From: Calothrix sp. NIES-4105
GTDB lineage: Bacteria; Cyanobacteriota; Cyanobacteriia; Cyanobacteriales; Nostocaceae
Assembly (NCBI RefSeq): GCF_002368415.1
Contig: NZ_AP018290.1
Span: forward strand, 9,601,717-9,665,716
Direction of reading: 5' to 3'
DNA: 64,000 nt
Below the pieces are notes generated by a model. The model did no database searches. It had not been told where the DNA came from and saw only the letters and a program-made list of their open reading frames with translations. The position numbers and the translations under genes were made by a program. The stretch's first letter is position 1; each line of letters begins with the position of its first letter. Shown here piece by piece: positions 24,375-34,600 of the stretch.

Positions 24375-27059
24375 CTAAATTCCTAAAACCTCATCAAACT
24401 GCAAAACTGGTAAATCAGGCGGTACAACAGTACGCTGAATGCTCACTTTATCACTTTCTAATTGCGTTACTATATCTACTGCAACAGCTTCTATACGTAT
24501 TTCTACGCAGCCAAAGGGAATACTTAATTCCGTCATTACCTCCATCCCTGACTCAAACGGATTTGGCTGTAAGTCTGTTAATAAATGAGGTCCTTCTAAT
24601 AGCCACCTTGTTTGACAGTCCTCAACCCAAAGCTTTATACCTGTATTTGGACGCATTTCTTTTAATAAAATTCTAACTCGAATTGTATTACCAGAAATAA
24701 GTTCTTTTGCTGGTAAATTTATTTGAGGCACAGGTAATATTTCAATATCTTCAAGACTAATAGGTAAAGAAGACAACATATCTGCTACTGATTTATCTAG
24801 CGCTTCTAACTCTAAATCCCTATTATTTGTACTATTCTCAACGCTGTCATCAATATCATCAATATCATCAACAACTATTTCCTGCGCTACCCAATTAGAT
24901 GATGTTTTTTCTTGGGTCGTTTGATTAACTGCTACCTCTTCTAAAGCAATATCAGGTTCACCCGATATTACACTTTCTGTCTCTAAGGCGCCAACATCAG
25001 GTTGGATATTGCTATCATCATTTATATTCTCATCTGTACTGTTTTGTGTACCAATAATTATCACATTAGGAGGCGCCATCTCCACATTATTATATTGATA
25101 CCCAAAATTAGTAGTTTCAGGTATAGAGTAACCTTGACTTTGCATCCATTTCTGAATTAACGGGGACACATAAGGCACATTATTACTCGTTCGTGGGTTA
25201 TATGGTAAAGTCACTCTCCCTTGGGGTTCTTCCGGTTGAGCAAAATTTGAATACTGATTATTTGTGACTATATAGTCATTTTGGTTGTATTCCGTATTTT
25301 CTACAGTATTTTCCTCGATTACTGAGGCTACATCCTTTGGTTCTAAATTCTCCGGTTCTAAATTCTCCGGTTCTAATAATGGTAATTCTATCTCTAGTTC
25401 TTTGCTATCCTGTTCGAGATGTTCGGAGTTACTTGCTGTTTCGTCTTCAATTGGTATTTGCCTCTTTCTTAAAAACGGGAGACTTGTAGAATTTTCAACA
25501 ATAGAGTCTAATTCTAAAGTATAACGTTCATCAGATAATTGAGGTGTTTGTGCTTTTGATACAGCATCAACACGTAAAGGTAAAGCGCGTTTGGGAGATG
25601 GTTGTGTAACTAATGGGGCAAGTGGTCTTCTAGCTGTTTTCACCAAATTGAAAAGTTCCAAATCTATCGATACTGACTTTTCTGGTTCTGGAGTTAGCTG
25701 TGGTTGTGCAAGTTCAAGCATATCAGGTTCGCTTGGTTTTGCTGTTGCGCTAACAGCCAGCAGTTCGGCAACATCTGCTGTAATAATAAAAGACTGCGAA
25801 GCTAGTAATATTGAATCTCCTACACTTGATAAGGCGCCGTACAGATAAATATCCGCCAAAATTAACTTTGATTCGCAGTTGGCTGGAATTTGTATAGAAA
25901 ATTCAAAACCAAACGGCAGTAGTCTTTCCCCCATTGACTGTTGTTGCCGCACCAAAACTTCTGACCCAAATGGAGAACGTAACTCAAGCCGCAATTCACA
26001 ATTGCCAACGCTTTCAAACTCAGATGTATCATCTTTATATAATGCAGCGGACAGTGTTGTATCGCGCAATTTAACTCGTCCATGTACAGTCAGCGCGCGT
26101 CCCCATTGCCCTACATAACTTTGTTCATCAAGAGTTAGAAGTAATGGTAACGGTTGTTCTAACTGCGAAGGGGTAGATATTTCTTCCTCTAATAATGAGT
26201 CGTTGCCTGGTAAAGCTAGTTCAATTAAGTTTTGTAATATTTGTTCGGCAGTATCACCTTTTACCCATACTGGGTTAACAGGTTGGTCTGTAATTACTTC
26301 TTCATTATTATTAAATAGAACAAGACTATTAGTACTTAAGCTTATTGGTTCATCAATAATTGTATCTGTAGCATCTGTCGTATCTATAGTACTTGTAGTC
26401 TCTGTGACAAATGTATTTTGTTCGTTTTGATTGTCTAATGTGTTTATATCATTTGACAGTAGATTTTCTGTACTTACTTCTGTAACTAAATCTATATTGG
26501 TCGTGCTTGCTTCTTGTGAAGGCACCGTCGAGTCTCGAAATTGATTATTGGATGGGATATCAAAGTAATTTTCTTGTAGTTCAAGTTCAGCATCTGCAAA
26601 ATCTAAGCTTGATAAATTTAAACCAGTGTTTTCACTAGTTATATTTTCAATTTTAGTCAAATTGCCTTCAGTATCGCTTTTAACAGGAGTAATTTCGGTT
26701 GTTGCAATTAGTGGTAACACCTGTAAGCGAAGATTATGCTGCCATGAAGTGCCGAACATATCTGACATTAAATCACCACTAGTACAGCGTACTTCCCAGA
26801 CTCCAGAGGCAAAGTAGGTAAAAGGTATTACCGCTGTTAAACCTTCTGAGTTGGTGCGCCGTAATCGTTTATATATTCGCTTTCTGGGTGGTATCTCTGT
26901 TGGTGACTGGTGAATAACTCTAACTTCAACATCAGTATTTACATTTAGAGAACTCGCTACTATCCGATATCGACCTTCAACGATTTCCGCATAACCAGAT
27001 TCTAAGGGCTGCCAAGCGCGCTCGCCCTGCTTTTGTATAAGAAATTGCCACTGTTCCAT
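24375..27059 (-). CDS. Large acidic cyanobacterial hypothetical protein
   Basis: An 894-residue protein without a signal peptide or membrane segment. Residues 1-~120 are strand-rich and look Ig-like (GRYRIVASSLNVNTDVEVRVIHQ; ASGVWEVRCTSGDLMSDMFG). Two more similar strand-rich blocks follow: ~320-430 (WGRALTVHGRVKLRDTTLSA...SQSFIITADVAELL) and the C-terminal ~800-890 (GNTIRVRILLKEMRPNTGIKLWVED). The links between them are long, low-complexity and rich in Glu, Asn, Thr and Ser, including a repeated LEPEN unit. It is probably an extended scaffold with three folded modules. No known function. Confidence 0.75.
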   Translation of the reverse strand: MEQWQFLIQKQGERAWQPLESGYAEIVEGRYRIVASSLNVNTDVEVRVIHQSPTEIPPRKRIYKRLRRTNSEGLTAVIPFTYFASGVWEVRCTSGDLMSDMFGTSWQHNLRLQVLPLIATTEITPVKSDTEGNLTKIENITSENTGLNLSSLDFADAELELQENYFDIPSNNQFRDSTVPSQEASTTNIDLVTEVSTENLLSNDINTLDNQNEQNTFVTETTSTIDTTDATDTIIDEPISLSTNSLVLFNNNEEVITDQPVNPVWVKGDTAEQILQNLIELALPGNDSLLEEEISTPSQLEQPLPLLLTLDEQSYVGQWGRALTVHGRVKLRDTTLSAALYKDDTSEFESVGNCELRLELRSPFGSEVLVRQQQSMGERLLPFGFEFSIQIPANCESKLILADIYLYGALSSVGDSILLASQSFIITADVAELLAVSATAKPSEPDMLELAQPQLTPEPEKSVSIDLELFNLVKTARRPLAPLVTQPSPKRALPLRVDAVSKAQTPQLSDERYTLELDSIVENSTSLPFLRKRQIPIEDETASNSEHLEQDSKELEIELPLLEPENLEPENLEPKDVASVIEENTVENTEYNQNDYIVTNNQYSNFAQPEEPQGRVTLPYNPRTSNNVPYVSPLIQKWMQSQGYSIPETTNFGYQYNNVEMAPPNVIIIGTQNSTDENINDDSNIQPDVGALETESVISGEPDIALEEVAVNQTTQEKTSSNWVAQEIVVDDIDDIDDSVENSTNNRDLELEALDKSVADMLSSLPISLEDIEILPVPQINLPAKELISGNTIRVRILLKEMRPNTGIKLWVEDCQTRWLLEGPHLLTDLQPNPFESGMEVMTELSIPFGCVEIRIEAVAVDIVTQLESDKVSIQRTVVPPDLPVLQFDEVLGI

Positions 27060-27298
27060 CGTTTGTGATGTTAAAAATTAGAGCCAAAAGTAATAATTGC
27101 ATTTCCTTGCTAGTCAGTTTACCTCAGTAATTACTAATTGCATCACATGTGGAAGATGTTTTTATTCAAACATTACTTTATTTTGTAAATAAATGTATTT
27201 TAAATTACAAGCCCTCAAATAAAAAATCGGGCAGAGACTGTCTCAACCCAACTTTAGCTTGATGTACCTATTCAACGGGCATGTTTCTTATTAGAAGC

Positions 27299-27556
27299 TC
27301 ATGTTTCGTAACGCTTCTTATAGTAAGCCAAGATTTGCTCAATAATTTTACGGTCTAGGGCAGATAAATTAGGCGCCTTCCAAAGCTTTAAACACTCAAC
27401 TTGGCTTTGGTTATAGTCGAATTGCTGATCTGATTGAGTAACTATATCAACTTCTACTCCTTCAACTTGACGTAAATGAGCCGCGATTTCGCGATATACG
27501 GCTAAAGGTAATCCAGCAAATTCAACTTTTTCACACGTTACGTTATCAAACTGCAT
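27299..27556 (-). CDS. Small conserved cyanobacterial hypothetical protein
   Basis: An 85-residue soluble protein. It opens with a strand-helix (VTCEKVEFAGLPLAVYREIAAHLRQ) and closes with a basic helix (IIEQILAYYKKRY). It starts 2 bp after the stop of the lipoprotein gene upstream, so the two form an operon. No domain recognised. Confidence 0.75.
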   Translation of the reverse strand: MQFDNVTCEKVEFAGLPLAVYREIAAHLRQVEGVEVDIVTQSDQQFDYNQSQVECLKLWKAPNLSALDRKIIEQILAYYKKRYET

Positions 27557-27558
27557 TG

Positions 27559-28482
27559 TTACGAAGCTCCGGTTGGGACACTGATTGGTGGTGGAGCTGC
27601 GCTGTCAGCAGATGCTGTTGTCGCTGGTGCTGCTGCTCCTTCTCCTACCATTCTCGCAACTTCGATGCCAAATTGTTCAAAAATTACTACTGGTTCTGAG
27701 CCTTCGTTCATTTCAATTCGTTTTACCTGAACTCCATTAGAGAGTCTATCACCAGCTTGAACGTAGCGACTGGTCGGTTCTGTTGGTACTTTGATAATTG
27801 CTTGAGGTTCACTACCTACAACTACTATACCCGTAACTGCAACTGCAGAAGCTAATTCTGGTTTTGGTGTAGGTGGAAGTACTGATACGAGCGAAGGATT
27901 TGGAACTACCTGCGGCATTACTCTTGGTAAAACGGGAGTAAAGCTACGACCACGAGCAATTTTTACTGGTGGTAGTTTAGATGACGCGATAACTGAGCGA
28001 TTCGGAGTCATATTCGGGCGCCGTAGAGGTGTTGTCCTTACGGAGATAACACTACTTCGACGTCTTAAGTTACTCGAAGCTACCGTCGAAACTCGTGGTG
28101 GCAATGTTGGTAACTGTGGTACTACTCTTTGGATTGGCGCCCCTGTAACCCCTGTAGTTGTTGGCATAATTGGAATTGAAGGAGTAACAATTTGTGCAAA
28201 CGGGTCAGGGCGACCTTTTGTTATATCTATAGCTCGTTGAGTAGAGTTTGTTGGTTGAATTAAATTTGGTGTTGCCGTAGCTACTGTTGTTTCCTGTGTT
28301 TTACCAGCTACAACTGGGTTACTGAACGGTTGAGCCAATTTTGTTGCTGCTGGAGCTTGTGTCGCAGCAGTGGTAGGAGTTGGAGCAGTACTAGGAGTAA
28401 CTGCTTGCTCTCCATCCGATGAACACCCTGCGATTGTCAAAATCGCAATAGCTGCAACTGCAATTTTTGAATGTCTGCCCAT
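27559..28482 (-). CDS. Proline/threonine-rich lipoprotein with PilP-like C-terminus
   Basis: About 307 residues from ATG 28482 (a TTG three codons earlier is less likely). The lipoprotein signal peptide ends AILTIAGCSS, lipid Cys at about 20. A long Pro/Thr/Ala-rich stalk spans ~25-220. The C-terminal ~85 residues are folded: VTGIVVVGSEPQAIIKVP, SRYVQAGDRLSNGVQVKRIE, VVIFEQFGIEVARMVGE. This strand order resembles the PilP/GspC-type domain, which suggests a periplasmic link in a pilus or envelope complex, but no pilus genes are adjacent. Confidence 0.75.
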   Translation of the reverse strand: MGRHSKIAVAAIAILTIAGCSSDGEQAVTPSTAPTPTTAATQAPAATKLAQPFSNPVVAGKTQETTVATATPNLIQPTNSTQRAIDITKGRPDPFAQIVTPSIPIMPTTTGVTGAPIQRVVPQLPTLPPRVSTVASSNLRRRSSVISVRTTPLRRPNMTPNRSVIASSKLPPVKIARGRSFTPVLPRVMPQVVPNPSLVSVLPPTPKPELASAVAVTGIVVVGSEPQAIIKVPTEPTSRYVQAGDRLSNGVQVKRIEMNEGSEPVVIFEQFGIEVARMVGEGAAAPATTASADSAAPPPISVPTGAS

Positions 28483-28727
28483 TAGTGTCAAAAGCCATTG
28501 GAAAAATAATTACCCGAGATCTACCTTTAAATGCGAATGAGTATATGTATTAAATAAAGGTGAAACCTCATTCCGTTATAACCTAGATATTATTAATTAA
28601 GTAGCTCTAAATACAATAATTTTATCAGTGATAATACGTAACTTTAATCAAAGAAGGGGCGGATTTACCCAGTATTTACTTAGCTCTAGCAAAGCCTCGG
28701 AATAGGTAAAACGCTACTTGAACACCC

Positions 28728-29504
28728 CTACTCTACACACATTAGACTTTTCAGCGTATCAAGTCCTTTCTTAACTCGACGAGAAACAGTAACAACACTA
28801 ATTCCCATTCGTTCAGCAACTTCTTTTTGAGTCAAATCGTGTAAAAACACAAATTCTAAAACTTCGCGCGTGCGTTGTTCCAATTGAAGTAATGCTTGCT
28901 GTAGACGGATTTGATCTTCTTGCGCGAGTTGGAAACTGCGGTAGTTACTATCAGGTACTAATTCACCCAAGCTAGCCCCTTCTTCACCATCTTGTACTGG
29001 TACATCCAAACTTAAAGGCGCGCGATTTGTCCAAGCAAGTTTTATTTCTTGCCACTCTTCAATTGATATTTCTAGTGCTTGGGCTAATTCAGTATCTGTA
29101 GGTTGACGATTATATTTCTCACGCAATGAACGTGAAACTCCAATTGCTTGCTGTTGAATAGCCAACCAGCGACGGGGAATTCTGACCGTAACTCCTTTGT
29201 CACGCAGGTAGTGCTGGATTTCACCACGAATATAGGGTATTGCAAATGAACTAAAAGCATGACCTTTAGATATTTCAAACCTTTCAATCGCACGAATTAA
29301 TCCCAAACAACCGACTTGGAGTAAGTCTTCATAGCTTTCATGGCACTGATTAATCCAGTAATGAGCTTCTCTTCTGACCAGTCCAAAATTAACTTTTACC
29401 AGTTGATTGCGAATGTCGGCACTTTTGTTTTGCTGGTAAGAGCGCAACAGCTGCCAGACTTCTTGCTTCAGTTCATTGGAATTTGTAGTGGTTAGGGTAG
29501 GCAT
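28728..29504 (-). CDS. sigF: Group 3 RNA polymerase sigma factor SigF
   Basis: A 258-residue sigma-70 protein without region 1. Region 2 is DLLQVGCLGLIRAIERFEISKGHAFSSFAIPYIRGEIQHYLRD. Region 3 covers RIPRRWLAIQQQAIGVSRSLREKYNRQPTDTELAQAL. Region 4 has LTQKEVAERMGISVVTVSRRVKKGL. Size and sequence match cyanobacterial SigF (sigma-B/F/G type), which controls pilus and motility or surface genes. No anti-sigma gene is adjacent. Confidence 0.93.
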   Translation of the reverse strand: MPTLTTTNSNELKQEVWQLLRSYQQNKSADIRNQLVKVNFGLVRREAHYWINQCHESYEDLLQVGCLGLIRAIERFEISKGHAFSSFAIPYIRGEIQHYLRDKGVTVRIPRRWLAIQQQAIGVSRSLREKYNRQPTDTELAQALEISIEEWQEIKLAWTNRAPLSLDVPVQDGEEGASLGELVPDSNYRSFQLAQEDQIRLQQALLQLEQRTREVLEFVFLHDLTQKEVAERMGISVVTVSRRVKKGLDTLKSLMCVE

Positions 29505-30065
29505 AGCACCGCGTTCATTACTCGTTTATCTAACAACATCAAGATTTAGTTTTATAGCGCGTAGACTTCAAAATTTTTAGATTGAAGAAGTACATAGCGC
29601 CAAGATATGAAATTTGTTACCAAAACAGGAACCGAGATAGTACTTAATTTCCGTTGTGGATGCCTGGGTAAACCATCTGCATGTAAACCGATATTAATCA
29701 ACAAATCCTTTTTGTTGTAAAAATTCTTTGTCAAGAGAAATACTGATTCTATGAGAATTCGATGATACCGACTTTAAGTTTTATTTACAAAAATATATTA
29801 TTTCTTTAAAAAAAATTGAGTGTTCATGCCGTGGCACAGGCGTCAAAAGCCTGTGGGATGTTACATTACAGGTAATTTTGTAGTATATAAGTTTTATAGT
29901 ATGCGTATTCTATAACACAGGCGGGGACGCCTGTGCTACAAGAGATATAAAAAAAGGCTAAGGACTAACATGTACGCTGATGTCCTTAACCATTTATTTT
30001 TAATACGTTGTGAAAACCTGATATATAAAGACGTGATGTATCACGTCTCTACATTTATAGATTGT
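29505..30065. repeat. sigF-psbO spacer with three palindromes
   Basis: No gene is supported in these 561 bp. Hairpins are seen at 29835-29855 (CACAGGCG...GCCTGTG), 29916-29935 (CACAGGCGGGGACGCCTGTG) and 30029-30048 (AGACGTGATGTATCACGTCT). The first two resemble the motif around 11-27 and that at 63664-63683; the third is a variant of the 16721 palindrome and may end psbO transcription. Confidence 0.6.
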
Positions 30066-30908
30066 TTAGGCTTTTGGCTCAATGCGACCGTAGAATATGC
30101 CGCGAATCCTGACTTCTTTGGGATCGCCTGAACCTAAATCAGTGTCAGAGGGCTGTATGCTCTCAAACGTACCCGCAATTTCACCGCTACTGCTGTTAAT
30201 TTTTGCTATGGATAGCTCAACGTTTCCTTCGAGAACTTGCGCGCGCTTCACGTTTTCGCGCGTTAGTTCTTCAGCGTCTGAACGTGCGGGTAATGCAACG
30301 GCATTGTCGTAACCACTAGCAACACCACGACCTTTGGGATCAAGAAAGGTAGCACCACGGTAAGAAGGAACGCGGAACGAACCTTTAAAGTCGGTGGAGG
30401 TGTTAATACTGGTTAAACCAGGTTGTGTTGTAGCAACTAATCCTTTTACTGTGAAAAGGAACGGAACGAGTTCGCCACCAGGTAATTTAACTGTGGTTGC
30501 TTGGAAATCAAAGCCGTCTTTTTCAGCAAAAGTGAGACTACCATCGGAATTCAGGTTTAAGTCACCCTGAATTTGGTCGAGTGATGAAGTTTTACGAGTC
30601 ACTAGTTTACCTGGAATAAATTCAGCTTGTAAACGTTTATTAGTCGGTTCTTCTTTTACAAAGTAATTAGTCGGTTCCAAACAAAGTTCTTTGATGACGT
30701 AAGACTCGTTCTTATCAATGGGAATAGAACCACGACTGGTTTCACCTAGTTGCGGGCATTTGTTTGCTAAACCAGTGCCTCGAATTTGTTCATAGGTAAG
30801 AGTACCTGAACTAGCAGATGCAGGACCATCACTACAAGCAGTTATAAATCCTAAGCACAATGCCAAAAATGTAACTATTAAACCGCGATACCTCATTGTC
30901 AACCTCAA
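30066..30908 (-). CDS. psbO: Photosystem II manganese-stabilizing protein PsbO
   Basis: A 280-residue extrinsic lumenal subunit that stabilises the Mn4CaO5 cluster. The signal peptide ends near ITACSDGPASA. The mature sequence has LTYEQIRGTGLANKCPQL (with the first conserved Cys), the partner Cys in YVIKELCLEPT, the strand GVVATTQPGLTSINTSTDFKGSFRVPSYRGATFLDPKGRG and the C-terminal EVRIRGIFYGRIEP. It is monocistronic. No GGCGCC site falls in it, unlike most genes here. Confidence 0.97.
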   Translation of the reverse strand: MRLTMRYRGLIVTFLALCLGFITACSDGPASASSGTLTYEQIRGTGLANKCPQLGETSRGSIPIDKNESYVIKELCLEPTNYFVKEEPTNKRLQAEFIPGKLVTRKTSSLDQIQGDLNLNSDGSLTFAEKDGFDFQATTVKLPGGELVPFLFTVKGLVATTQPGLTSINTSTDFKGSFRVPSYRGATFLDPKGRGVASGYDNAVALPARSDAEELTRENVKRAQVLEGNVELSIAKINSSSGEIAGTFESIQPSDTDLGSGDPKEVRIRGIFYGRIEPKA

Positions 30909-31214
30909 TATCGAAAATTAACCTAGACTTGCAGCACTTATCCAGCCAAGGCCAGCTCATACTACAGGGCTAAAGAGAAAATAATAAATCTCATTTGTTA
31001 AGGATTTTACAAAATAATGGCTGCACTTGGAAATATTTCACTCACAAGATTGTTGCGTATTCACCGCCAATGCTTGATTACTGGCGCCTCAAAGACTCTT
31101 TACAAATCTTTATATTTTTGACTATTTATTTGCAGGCGCCTAAATTCTCAAAGTACTAATAGCCACAAATTTTTTATAGCAATAAGCTAGAACTTGGTTA
31201 AAGTAGATAACGAT

Positions 31215-31526
31215 ATGAGTAATAGTAATAATTTTGAGTCAGTAATGCTATCCTACAAACTTCAAGCTATCAACGTCGCTGTACAGGATGCTGTAACAGT
31301 TTGTCAAGGGGATATCATCAATATTTTGGCGTTACTACGCCAACTAGAATCTTTACACCGAGAAATCCGCGACGGTGTTTTTCAGTCAAACCTACCAGAA
31401 AATCGTCAAGCACTTTATGCACTATTACGGGAAATTGAAGCTGAGGGAGGATGGCCTTATATTGAACGCATGAAGTTACAAGGTTTTCTCAAGTTCTTGG
31501 AACAGGAGGAAGAAAACAAGCAGTAA
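31215..31526 (+). CDS. Small conserved hypothetical protein
   Basis: A 103-residue helical protein from ATG 31215 (the frame is open 7 codons further upstream from a TTG). Features: SVMLSYKLQAINVAVQDAVTVCQGDIINILALLRQLESLHREI, then LYALLREIEAEGGWPYIERMKLQGFL. No domain known. It is followed closely by the 20-bp palindrome at 31535. Confidence 0.7.
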   Translation: MSNSNNFESVMLSYKLQAINVAVQDAVTVCQGDIINILALLRQLESLHREIRDGVFQSNLPENRQALYALLREIEAEGGWPYIERMKLQGFLKFLEQEEENKQ

Positions 31527-31534
31527 GCATGTAG

Positions 31535-31554
31535 AGACGTTACATGTAACGTCT
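31535..31554. repeat. AGACGTTACATGTAACGTCT palindrome
   Basis: Exact copy of the 20-bp palindrome at 16721 and 24123, lying between convergent genes. Confidence 0.7.
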
Positions 31555-31603
31555 TTACAATCTAATCCAAAATCGCAAATCCATTCATATGCTCCCGCAA
31601 AAT

Positions 31604-34600
31604 TTAATTAATTCCTTCACAAAGATTACGGTCACGTCCATCAACGTTACGGTTGTGCTTGAGATAATCTCCAACCCAGTTACACCCACGTTTTAGCAAA
31701 TCATTTAAATCTAAATTCCATAAAATAATTGTTTTGTCTTCACTTGCGGATGCGAGGGTTTGACCGTCAGGACTCCAAGCGACGCTTAGTACTGGCGCAT
31801 TATGTCCATTGAAGGTTTTAATTAGTTTGCCTTCACGACTCCATAGTTTAACCTTACTATCCCAACCTGCTGCAGCTAAAACTTCGCCGTTGGGGCTAAA
31901 GGTTACAGAATTAACGCTATCGCTATAACCTCTAAGCAAGGTTTGGAGTAATTTGCCATTCCAATCCCATAAGCGTACTGTATTATCCCAACCAGCAGAT
32001 GCGAGTATTTTGTCGGTTGGGCTAAAGCTTGTTCCTAGAACCCAACTATCGTGCGAAATAAGGGTTTTTGATAATGTACCGTCTCTCTTCCAAAGTTTGA
32101 CGGTTTTATCATCGCTAGCTGAGGCAAGTATTTGACCATCGGGACTCCAAGCGACGTTATTTACCCAAGCATTATGCCCAGACAGTGTTTTGACGTTTTG
32201 ACCGTCGCGATCCCAAAGCTTAATAGTTTTATCCTGACTGCTCGATGCAATTAAACTACCATCAGGACTCCAAGCAACGCTTCTGACTTTATCAAGATGT
32301 CCAGTTAAAGTTCTAACTAACGACCCGTCTAAATTCCATATTTTAATAGTTTTATCATGGCTGCCAGTTGCAAGAAACTGACCAGTTGGGTCAAAACTCA
32401 CACTTTGAACTAAATCGGAATGACCAACCAACGTTTTATAAGGGGATGTAGTAAAAACACCATTCTTTTTATCATATTGCCACAGCATAACGGTGTGGTC
32501 GCGACTTGCCGATGCCAACATCTTACCGTTAGGACTCCAAGCAACGCTTGCAACGCCAGCTTCGTGTCCAGATAAAACTGGCAGTTTTGTTTCTGCTAAA
32601 CTCCACAATTTTATGCTTTTGTCCCAACTTGCTGATGCCAGTGTTTTGCCGTCTGGACTAAAAGCAATGCTAGAAACTGCATCGTTATGACCTTTAAATG
32701 TTTCGATTAAATTGCCATCAAGGTTCCAAATATTAATTGCATTGTCATCACCAGCAGATGCTAAATACTTACTATTTGGGCTAAAGTTAAGGTTCCAAAC
32801 TGTGGCGGTGTGATTAGACAGCGTTTTTATGAGTTGAAAATTACTTGTCTTCACTGCACCAATAGATGTTTGTCTAAAGAGCTGTACGGCACCCGAACGA
32901 TTTCCCGCTGCTAAATACCGATTATCAGGACTAAACACTACGGATGTTACACCTTGAAAGTCATTGAGGGGTAAGGTTGTCACCAAACTTCCATCTCGGC
33001 GCCAAATTTTGACTGTTTTGTCTTGACTTGCAGAAGCTATCAACTGACCATCAGGGCTAAAAGTAACCCAGTTAATCTCTCCAGTATGTCCACGGATAAT
33101 TTTGACTAACTCACCAGAGCTACGCCAAATTTTGATTGTATTATCTGCGCTTCCAGTCGCGATTAGTCTACCGTCGGGGCTAAAGTTAACACTGTAAATA
33201 CCTTCAGAGTGTCTTATGAGTGATTTATAAGGAGAAGATTCAAATTCACCTGTTTCTTTCATTCGCCAAAGCAAAACTTTTTTATCCAAGCTAGCAGATG
33301 CGAGTGTTTTTCCGTCAGGACTGAAAGCAATACTCGTCACCGCCAACTCATGCCCATTAAGAGTTTGAAGCAGCGTGCCATCTGGGCGCCAAATTTTTAT
33401 CATTCGGTCAGTACCACCAGATGCGATTAATTTACCATCTGGGCTATAAGTAACACCCCACAGAACATCTGTATGTCCTTCCAGACGATTTATTTCTTTA
33501 ACTCCATACACCGCTTGCTGCAATGCCGTTACAACGCGCGCTTTAGTATCGGCTTTAACTCCTGAAGATTGCTGAAGTCCTCGCCAAGCTCGTAAACTTT
33601 CGATCAAAGCATCAAACTCTTTTGAGGAAGCAAATAAAGCTTCCGAGGCAGCAGTAATCGCACTGACTCTTAAGTTATCTTCACTACGTTCAGCGCGTTC
33701 AGAAGCACCCTGAGCCGCGCGTTTTTGAAGGTCTGCTTGCCACCATAGACCACCAATCGAGGCAGTACAACAAAGCAGCGCTACACCAGCAGCTCTTGCC
33801 TCGCGCAACCGCCTGTGAAGCACTAAAGTCAGTTGTTCCTGACTAAGTTTTTGCGCCACTTCCGCGCGAGTCTTTTCAAATCTGACCTTTTCAAGTTCAG
33901 CAACAATACCGTAGTTATTTTTTTGACGGATAGGCTCAACTAAGTAATCATGAACAAGCTGATAGCGCTCACTAGACTCTTCACGAAGAACCACCACTAA
34001 ACCACTACCAACTAAAATATTAAGTATCAACTCCCAATCAGAATCTAAGTAAAATGATGTCTCAGCACTTTTAGTTAACGCAACTGCAAGCTCAATTTTA
34101 GTTCTTAGTGGTCGTGTCCCTTTCTCATCCGTTAACTCAAACAATAATTTCCAAGTTAGCTGCTCGTTTTCTCGACCACAGTCTTTAATAACCTCGGTCA
34201 ACCAACGTTCAACTAACTTCGATGAACCACCTGATTCTTTGTACTCATCAAGAGTTTTGATTTTTTCTGCTTGAAGTTGGGCGCCGACTATTTGCAACTC
34301 AATCGGATGTACTTGCTCTACTTCTGTCGCTAAATCTTGAACTAACTGATTAATCAAATCATTACTTAATTCGTAATGCGCGCGAGAAGTCAAAACATCA
34401 ATAACGCCAATTGCATCTTGAACTGAAAAATTCCCTAAATAATAACGAATATCTTTATCTAATATATTTTTATTAATTACTCCTAAATCGTATGTATTAC
34501 GGTTGTTTTCATTACAAAGCCGCTCAAATTCTAATAAATAATGTAAATAATCTTCACGTAATGAAAAAATAATCTTGATAAAAGCTACATTTAAACACTG

